Positions 6,029 to 9,410 of a stretch of DNA of 9,410 nucleotides are shown here, in pieces. Location of the stretch: contig JASBZA010000022.1 of the NCBI GenBank assembly GCA_029983685.1, positions 1 to 9,410 on the forward strand, read 5' to 3'. Position 1 is the stretch's first letter; each line of letters starts with the position of its first letter. The notes beneath the pieces were generated by a model. The model was not told the DNA's origin, did not search any database, and was given only the letters and a program-made list of their open reading frames with translations. The DNA is from Oscillospiraceae bacterium. Its GTDB lineage: Bacteria; Bacillota; Clostridia; Saccharofermentanales; Fastidiosipilaceae. A program made the position numbers and the translations under genes.

Positions 6029-6721
6029 ATGTCAGAAATTCTAGACGATAATACAAAAGACAGATTGCCCGAAGAGCTCAACAATGAGGAGACGGATCAG
6101 GCTTTGAACGAGAACACGGAAGTTGCCGAATTTACGGACGCTTCTAGTGTTTCAGAGACCCCTGCCGCCTCTAAGTCTTCTGCTTCTGCCGACTCGGATG
6201 ACGACGACGGTGCCAAGTGGTACGTAGTCCATACCTATTCCGGTTATGAGAATAAGGTCAAGAGGACTTTGGAGCAAGTCATCCAGAACAGAGGCTTACA
6301 GGATTTGATTCAAGAAATTGAAGTTCCTATGGAAGAAGTAGTTGAGGTTAAGGACGGTGTGAAGAAGACCTATATGCGCAAAATCTTCCCCTCTTATGTT
6401 TTGGTCAAGTTTGTCATGAACGATGACACCTGGTATACCATTCGAAATATCAGAGGTGTCAACGGCTTTATCGGTCCTAAGGGTAAGCCCATTCCTCTGC
6501 GTGAAGAAGAAGTAGCGATGATGGGTGTCGAGACCGACTGGGTACCCGATGTCGATTATGAAGTCGGCGACTCGGTTCGTATTATTAACGGTCCTTTGGA
6601 GAGCTTTATCGGCTCTGTCGAAGAAATCAACTTCGAGAAGAAGAAGGTTAAGCTCATCGTCTCCATGTTCGGACGTGAGACCCCTGTCGAGTTGGACTTC
6701 ACCCAGGTCATGCGCATTTAA
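6029..6721 (+). CDS. nusG: Transcription termination/antitermination factor NusG with acidic N-terminal extension
   Basis: NusG binds the RNA polymerase clamp and modulates pausing, and can link to Rho or the ribosome. The NGN domain begins at AKWYVVHTYSGYENKVK (62-78) and contains FPSYVLVKF and VNGFIGPKGKP. The KOW domain follows at GDSVRIINGPLESFIGSV, and the protein ends in LDFTQVMRI. The core is about 168 residues, normal for NusG. The first 61 residues are extra, low-complexity and acidic (rich in Glu, Asp, Ser, Asn, ending in DDDDG). The extension appears to be real coding sequence: the ATG at 6029 has AGGAGAG (6018-6024) at a good distance, it lies 20 nt behind secE, and I see no better start near residue 60. 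Its role is unknown. Confidence 0.94.
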   Translation: MSEILDDNTKDRLPEELNNEETDQALNENTEVAEFTDASSVSETPAASKSSASADSDDDDGAKWYVVHTYSGYENKVKRTLEQVIQNRGLQDLIQEIEVPMEEVVEVKDGVKKTYMRKIFPSYVLVKFVMNDDTWYTIRNIRGVNGFIGPKGKPIPLREEEVAMMGVETDWVPDVDYEVGDSVRIINGPLESFIGSVEEINFEKKKVKLIVSMFGRETPVELDFTQVMRI

Positions 6722-6835
6722 TTATTTTGCATTTACTTACTTATAGGATTGTTTTTTTGCCTTTGGCCAAAGACAGTCTTGTGCGTAATTAGATGATAGA
6801 TACAAGAAAGTAACAAAAATTGGGAGGTGGCTGTA
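6722..6835 (+). other. nusG-rplK intergenic region, no clear promoter
   Basis: This 114-nt gap holds a T7 run (6752-6758), the palindrome CTTTGGCCAAAG (6761-6772) and an A-rich stretch before the rplK ribosome binding site. The T-run has no stem in front of it, so I do not call a terminator. No -35/-10 pair is convincing. An L1-binding autoregulatory site is expected in this type of operon, but I could not recognise one. Confidence 0.3.
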
Positions 6836-7270
6836 ATGGCTAAAAAAGTTAAGAATTATGTAAAATTACAGATTCCTGCAGGTAAAGCAACGCCGGCACC
6901 ACCGGTTGGACCAGTTCTTGGTGCGAACGGGATTTCGATCCCTCAGTTCGTGAAGGAGTTTAATGAGCGTACTGCACAAGATGTAGGCCTTATTATTCCT
7001 GTAGTTATTACCGTTTACGCGGATAACTCTTATTCCTTCATCACTAAGACTCCGCCCGTACCGGTTCTGCTGAAGAAGGCTGTAAACATTGAGAAGGGCT
7101 CCGGTGTTCCCCAGTCGAACAAGGTCGCTCATATCAAGCGTTCTGAAGTCCGTAAGATTGCCGAGCAGAAAATGCAAGATACCAACGCCGCAAGTGTCGA
7201 AGCTTGTATGGAGATGGTAGCGGGTACAGCTCGCAGTATGGGTATCGTCGTCGACGATGACGAAGAATAG
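6836..7270 (+). CDS. rplK: 50S ribosomal protein L11
   Basis: L11 forms the base of the ribosomal stalk with 23S rRNA helices 43/44 and takes part in factor binding and the stringent response; the thiopeptide site includes its N-terminal prolines. The 144-aa protein shows VKNYVKLQIPAGKATPAPPV at the start, the proline block PAPPVGPVLGANGI (20-33), FITKTPPVPVLLKKA in the middle and GTARSMGI at the end. The ATG at 6836 is chosen over an in-frame GTG at 6827. That GTG sits inside the ribosome binding site GGGAGGTGG (6822-6830), and L11 normally begins MAKK. The final residues VVDDDEE give a slightly longer acidic end than the usual 141 aa. rplA follows after 10 nt. Confidence 0.97.
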   Translation: MAKKVKNYVKLQIPAGKATPAPPVGPVLGANGISIPQFVKEFNERTAQDVGLIIPVVITVYADNSYSFITKTPPVPVLLKKAVNIEKGSGVPQSNKVAHIKRSEVRKIAEQKMQDTNAASVEACMEMVAGTARSMGIVVDDDEE

Positions 7271-7280
7271 GAGGCATTAG

Positions 7281-7961
7281 ATGGCAAAAAGAGGAAAGAG
7301 ATACCAAGAAGCTCAAAAGCTTGTTGTGAATGATAGCTATTCCCCGCAAGAAGCAGTGGCTTTGACCAAAAAGCTTGCTACGGCTAAGTTTGACGAGACC
7401 ATCGAACTGCATGTTCGTTTGGGCGTTGACTCCAGACATGCTGACCAACAGGTCAGAGGTTCCGTTGTACTGCCCCACGGTACCGGTAAGAGCGTAAGTG
7501 TTTTAGTTTTCGCCCAGGGTACTGCAGCAGATGCAGCAAGAGAAGCCGGTGCAGAATATGTAGGTGGTGCAGAGTTAGCTGAGAAGATCCAGAACGAAAA
7601 CTGGTTCGATTTTGATGTTGTTGTTGCCAGCCCCGATATGATGGGTGTGGTTGGCCGTTTAGGTCGTGTCTTAGGTCCTAAGGGCCTCATGCCAAACCCG
7701 AAAGCCGGCACGGTTACCCCCGATGTCGCTCAAGCCATCAACGATCTCAAAGCCGGTAAGGTAGAGTATCGTTTGGATAAGAGCAACATCATTCATTCTG
7801 TAATCGGCAAGGCTTCCTTCACTGAAGAGCAATTGGTCGAAAACTACACAACTTTGATCGACGCTATTATCAAGTCTAAGCCTGCAGCAGCTAAGGGTCA
7901 GTACATTCGTTCCATTACGATGACCAGCTCTATGGGTCCGGGCTTAAGAATTAATAACTAA
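7281..7961 (+). CDS. rplA: 50S ribosomal protein L1
   Basis: L1 builds the L1 stalk that helps deacylated tRNA leave the E site, and in many bacteria it represses its own operon by binding mRNA. The 226-aa length is normal. Visible signatures are KFDETIELHVRLGVDSRHADQ, VVLPHGTGK, ASPDMMGVVGRLGRVLGPKG, LMPNPKAGTVT and the late SMGPGLRIN. These cover both L1 domains and leave no gap. The ATG at 7281 has AGGAGG (7269-7274) 6 nt upstream, overlapping the rplK stop codon, so the pair is tightly coupled. A new promoter and leader start just after its stop, separating it from rplJL. Confidence 0.97.
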   Translation: MAKRGKRYQEAQKLVVNDSYSPQEAVALTKKLATAKFDETIELHVRLGVDSRHADQQVRGSVVLPHGTGKSVSVLVFAQGTAADAAREAGAEYVGGAELAEKIQNENWFDFDVVVASPDMMGVVGRLGRVLGPKGLMPNPKAGTVTPDVAQAINDLKAGKVEYRLDKSNIIHSVIGKASFTEEQLVENYTTLIDAIIKSKPAAAKGQYIRSITMTSSMGPGLRINN

Positions 7962-7975
7962 GGCTTGAGGTTGAT

Positions 7976-8003
7976 TTGACAAATGAATAGGTTGTGGTAT
8001 TAT
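7976..8003 (+). promoter_or_regulatory. Promoter of rplJ-rplL
   Basis: A perfect -35 TTGACA (7976-7981) and a -10 TATTAT (7998-8003) with TGG just before it (7995-7997, extended -10) are separated by 16 bp. Transcription should start near 8010, giving a leader of about 170 nt before rplJ. Confidence 0.8.
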
Positions 8004-8009
8004 CCATAA

Positions 8010-8162
8010 CTGTGCCTAAGATAGTAGGAGTCCTTGTGACATAAAGACTAAGGTTAGAGCCTTGGGAGCCTACCGAGGAACGTGAGATAAGCAATTTTCA
8101 TCCATTGCGATATTTATGCTTTTTTCGTATCCTTTGTGTCTTTGGCATGAAGGATATTTTTT
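8010..8162 (+). ncRNA. L10-type ribosomal protein leader with attenuator
   Basis: The leader has the hallmarks of the L10 leader, the mRNA element bound by the L10(L12) complex to repress its own synthesis. GCCTAAGATAGTAGG (8014-8028) and GCCTACCGAGG (8068-8078) match the two conserved strands. GTAGG (8024-8028) pairs with CCTAC (8069-8073), and CCT (8015-8017) with AGG (8076-8078), around the conserved purine-rich loop. The middle (8029-8067) is a variable arm with competing short pairings such as AGTC/GACT and AAGG/CCTT. A terminator hairpin closes the element just ahead of the rplJ ribosome binding site. Confidence 0.85.
8128..8162 (+). terminator. Attenuator terminator in the rplJ leader
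   Basis: TATCCTT (8128-8134) pairs with AAGGATA (8150-8156). The stem continues inward with two G-U pairs and T-A, G-C (8135-8138/8146-8149). Six T residues (8157-8162) follow, which is standard intrinsic terminator form. It lies only a few bases before AAGGAGGG (8166-8173) of rplJ, so it must be conditional. L10(L12) binding upstream is the likely switch. A competing short stem, GCAAT (8091-8095) / ATTGC (8104-8108), lies between. Confidence 0.75.
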
Positions 8163-8178
8163 ATGAAGGAGGGAAGAT

Positions 8179-8796
8179 ATGCCAAGTGAGAAGGTACTGC
8201 AACAGAAGCAAGCCTATGTTGCACAACTAGTGGAAGATATTAAAGGCGCCCAGACCGTGGTCTTCACGGAATACTTGGGTCTTACCGTTGCACAAGATAC
8301 CGAGCTGCGCAATCAGTTACGTGAAGCCGGTGTTAGCTATAGGGTTGTAAAAAACACTCTGGCTAAGCGCGCGGTAATTGAAGCAGGCTATGACGAGCTG
8401 CAAGATATTTTTGCCGGTTCTACTGCTGTTGCCTATAGTGACGATATCATTGCCCCCGCTAAAGTTTTGAAGAAGTTCGGTAAAGAGTACGAGCAAATCA
8501 AGATTAAGGGCGGCGCCAGTGACGGCAAGGTCATAAGCTTAGATGAACTCAATGCTTTGGCCGATGTTCCGGACTTGCCCGTACTCTACGGCAAGTTGGT
8601 GGGCAGCTTAGTATCGCCTATCAGTGGTCTGGCTATGCTGGTTAAGGCTATTGCCGATAAGGCAGAAGAAGCCGGTGCCGAAACGGCTGAAGAAGTTTAC
8701 GAAGGTAAGAAGGAAGAAGAGGTTGAAGAGACCGAAGCTCCCGTAGAAGAGAAAACAGAAGAATCCAATGAAGCTCCAGCAGAAGATGCTGAGTAA
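8179..8796 (+). CDS. rplJ: 50S ribosomal protein L10 with acidic C-terminal extension
   Basis: L10 anchors L12 dimers to the ribosome to form the flexible stalk that recruits translation GTPases, and it controls its own operon by binding the leader upstream. The N-terminal RNA-binding part shows TVVFTEYLGLTVAQDTELR, REAGVSYRVVKNTLAKRA and the ISGLAMLVKAIADK helix near 148-161. Bacterial L10 is usually about 165-175 aa and ends soon after the L12-binding helix. This one has 205 aa, with residues 162-205 rich in Glu, Ala and Pro and no clear similarity. The ATG at 8179 has AAGGAGGG (8166-8173) 5 nt upstream. rplL follows after 24 nt. Confidence 0.95.
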   Translation: MPSEKVLQQKQAYVAQLVEDIKGAQTVVFTEYLGLTVAQDTELRNQLREAGVSYRVVKNTLAKRAVIEAGYDELQDIFAGSTAVAYSDDIIAPAKVLKKFGKEYEQIKIKGGASDGKVISLDELNALADVPDLPVLYGKLVGSLVSPISGLAMLVKAIADKAEEAGAETAEEVYEGKKEEEVEETEAPVEEKTEESNEAPAEDAE

Positions 8797-8820
8797 GTTA
8801 TAATTTTAGGAGGAAATAAA

Positions 8821-9192
8821 ATGGCTAACGAGAAAGTTACACAGTTTATTGAAGAAATTAAGAGCCTCAGTGTTATGGAGCTTAATGAGCTCGTAAAGGC
8901 TTTAGAAGAAGAATTCGGGGTTACCGCCCAGGCTGCAGTTGTTGCAGGCCCCGGTGCTGCTGCCGAAGCTGCAGAAGAGCAGACCGAGTTCACGGTTAAC
9001 CTGACCTCTTTCGGTGCATCCAAGATCAATGTGATTAAGATTGTTCGTGAAATCACCGGTTTAGGCCTTAAGGATGCTAAGGAATTAGTTGACAACTTAC
9101 CTAAGCCTGTTAAGGAGAACGTCAGCAAGGAAGAAGCTGATGAGGCTGCTAACAAGCTTAAGGAAGCCGGAGCAGAAGTCGAAATTAAGTAG
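8821..9192 (+). CDS. rplL: 50S ribosomal protein L7/L12
   Basis: L7/L12 forms the multi-copy stalk that stimulates GTP hydrolysis by EF-G, EF-Tu and other factors. The 123-aa protein has the three usual parts. The N-terminal dimerisation helices (about 1-36) include IEEIKSLSVMELNELVKALE, and a short Ala/Gly/Glu hinge follows (37-55). The C-terminal domain shows GASKINVIKIVREITGLGLK (65-84), DAKELVD and the final KEAGAEVEIK, the factor-binding surface. The ATG at 8821 has AGGAGG (8808-8813) 7 nt upstream. No intrinsic terminator with a T-run follows, and rpoB is not the next gene as it is in most bacteria. Confidence 0.97.
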   Translation: MANEKVTQFIEEIKSLSVMELNELVKALEEEFGVTAQAAVVAGPGAAAEAAEEQTEFTVNLTSFGASKINVIKIVREITGLGLKDAKELVDNLPKPVKENVSKEEADEAANKLKEAGAEVEIK

Positions 9193-9214
9193 TACACTTC
9201 GCTTCATTAGTGTA
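9193..9214 (+). repeat. Short hairpin just behind rplL, not a clear terminator
   Basis: TACACT (9193-9198) and AGTGTA (9209-9214) are perfect inverted repeats with a 10-nt loop. They begin right at the rplL stop codon. The stem is weak and is followed by A-rich rather than T-rich sequence on the + strand, so I treat it as a possible mRNA 3' end structure only. Confidence 0.35.
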
Positions 9215-9220
9215 AGAAAA

Positions 9221-9326
9221 AATTCTGCACTGTTCTTAAAAATTGGGTTGACAAGGATATATTTGATTGTTATCATTACCAAGCACGTTTCGGAAGAGCA
9301 GTGTAAAGCGAGAGCGGTGCAGAATT
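9221..9326 (+). repeat. Long-range inverted repeat flanking the tRNA-Met promoter
   Basis: AATTCTGCAC (9221-9230) and GTGCAGAATT (9317-9326) are perfect 10-bp inverted repeats. In RNA the pairing can extend to 15 positions (9221-9235 with 9312-9326) using two G-U pairs. GAGCGGTGCA (9312-9321) also repeats as GAGCAGTGTA (9296-9305), 8 of 10 identical, so the left arm could partly pair with either copy. The promoter of the tRNA lies inside. It could be an RNA switch or stop structure on read-through from rplL, or a small MITE-like insertion, though I see no target duplication. Confidence 0.5.
9248..9276 (+). promoter_or_regulatory. Promoter of tRNA-Met
   Basis: A perfect -35 TTGACA (9248-9253) and a -10 TATCAT (9271-9276) are separated by 17 bp. 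TGT (9268-9270) precedes the -10, giving an extended form. Transcription should start near 9283, about 50 nt before the mature tRNA. Confidence 0.8.
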
Positions 9327-9333
9327 ACAACAC

Positions 9334-9410
9334 GGCGGTATAGCTCAGCTGGCTAGAGCATTCGGTTCATACCCGAAGTGTCGTTGGTTCAAATCCGACT
9401 ACCGCTACCA
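9334..9410 (+). tRNA. trnM: Elongator tRNA-Met (anticodon CAT)
   Basis: A full 77-nt cloverleaf is visible. The acceptor GGCGGTA (9334-9340) pairs with TACCGCT (9400-9406), ending in a G-T pair, with discriminator A and an encoded CCA at 9408-9410. The D arm is TAGCTCAGCTGGCTAGAGCA. The anticodon stem TTCGG (9361-9365) pairs with CCGAA (9373-9377), with CAT at 9368-9370. The T arm is GTTGG/CCGAC with loop TTCAAAT. It lacks the initiator's three G-C pairs in the anticodon stem and its 1-72 mismatch. Overall it resembles the Bacillus elongator tRNA-Met rather than the CAT-bearing tRNA-Ile2. It may head a tRNA cluster beyond the window. Confidence 0.95.

Noticed and set aside
6752..6772. T7 run and CTTTGGCCAAAG palindrome as a nusG terminator
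   Set aside because: The T-run comes before the palindrome, not after it, and the palindrome has almost no loop; it does not form a standard terminator on either strand.
6827..6835. In-frame GTG start for rplK
   Set aside because: The GTG lies inside the Shine-Dalgarno sequence GGGAGGTGG; L11 normally begins MAKK, which the ATG at 6836 gives.
6722..6835. L1-binding autoregulatory leader ahead of rplK
   Set aside because: Expected from operon logic, but I could not fit the conserved paired strands of the L1 site here.
8697..9197. 166-codon open frame on the minus strand opposite rplJ/rplL
   Set aside because: It is antisense to the Glu/Ala-rich coding of L10 and L12, yields Ser/Ala-rich low-complexity protein, and has no ribosome binding site or promoter.

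Overview
The window reads as a chromosomal housekeeping region of a low-to-mid GC Gram-positive bacterium of the class Clostridia. The evidence is strong AGGAGG ribosome binding sites, TTG start codons, extended -10 promoters (TGnTATAAT), a WalR/WalK system, an L10-type leader with an attenuator, and a tRNA with encoded CCA. I cannot name the genus from sequence alone. Everything annotated lies on the + strand. I see no mobile element, CRISPR array or phage gene.

Layout. (1) Positions 1-57 are the 3' end of a 5S rRNA with a T-run directly behind it, so an rRNA operon ends here. (2) Positions 58-5280 hold a wal-type cluster with its own promoter: walR, walK, murA, walJ, rlmH and hisE. It follows the familiar walR-walK-...-walJ-...-rlmH order of Firmicutes. 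However, murA stands where walH/walI often lie, has its own promoter, and a lone hisE ends the cluster. (3) Positions 5281-6721 hold a strong promoter and a structured leader, then rpmG (L33, short but clear), secE and nusG. (4) Positions 6722-7961 hold rplK and rplA. (5) Positions 7962-9192 hold a second strong promoter, an L10 leader with a terminator-type attenuator, then rplJ and rplL. (6) Positions 9193-9410 hold an unusual inverted/direct repeat set around a promoter, then an elongator tRNA-Met whose CCA ends the window. The usual rpoB does not follow rplL directly.

How the genes fit together. WalK and WalR sense and adjust cell wall metabolism, and MurA makes the first committed peptidoglycan precursor. 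WalJ and RlmH are conserved passengers of this locus; RlmH modifies the 23S rRNA. The second half is the translation/transcription/secretion block: L33, SecE of the Sec translocon, NusG, and the L1/L11 stalk-base and L10/L12 stalk proteins.

The most unusual features are these. Several normally compact housekeeping proteins carry extra low-complexity or acidic tails: WalK C-terminus, SecE C-terminus, NusG N-terminus, L10 C-terminus, and a short one on L11. A terminator-like hairpin lies at the predicted +1 of the rpmG operon. Palindromes overlap two promoters. A 15-position pairing brackets the tRNA-Met promoter. I found no clearly new multi-gene system; most of the window is conserved core genome with lineage-specific decorations.
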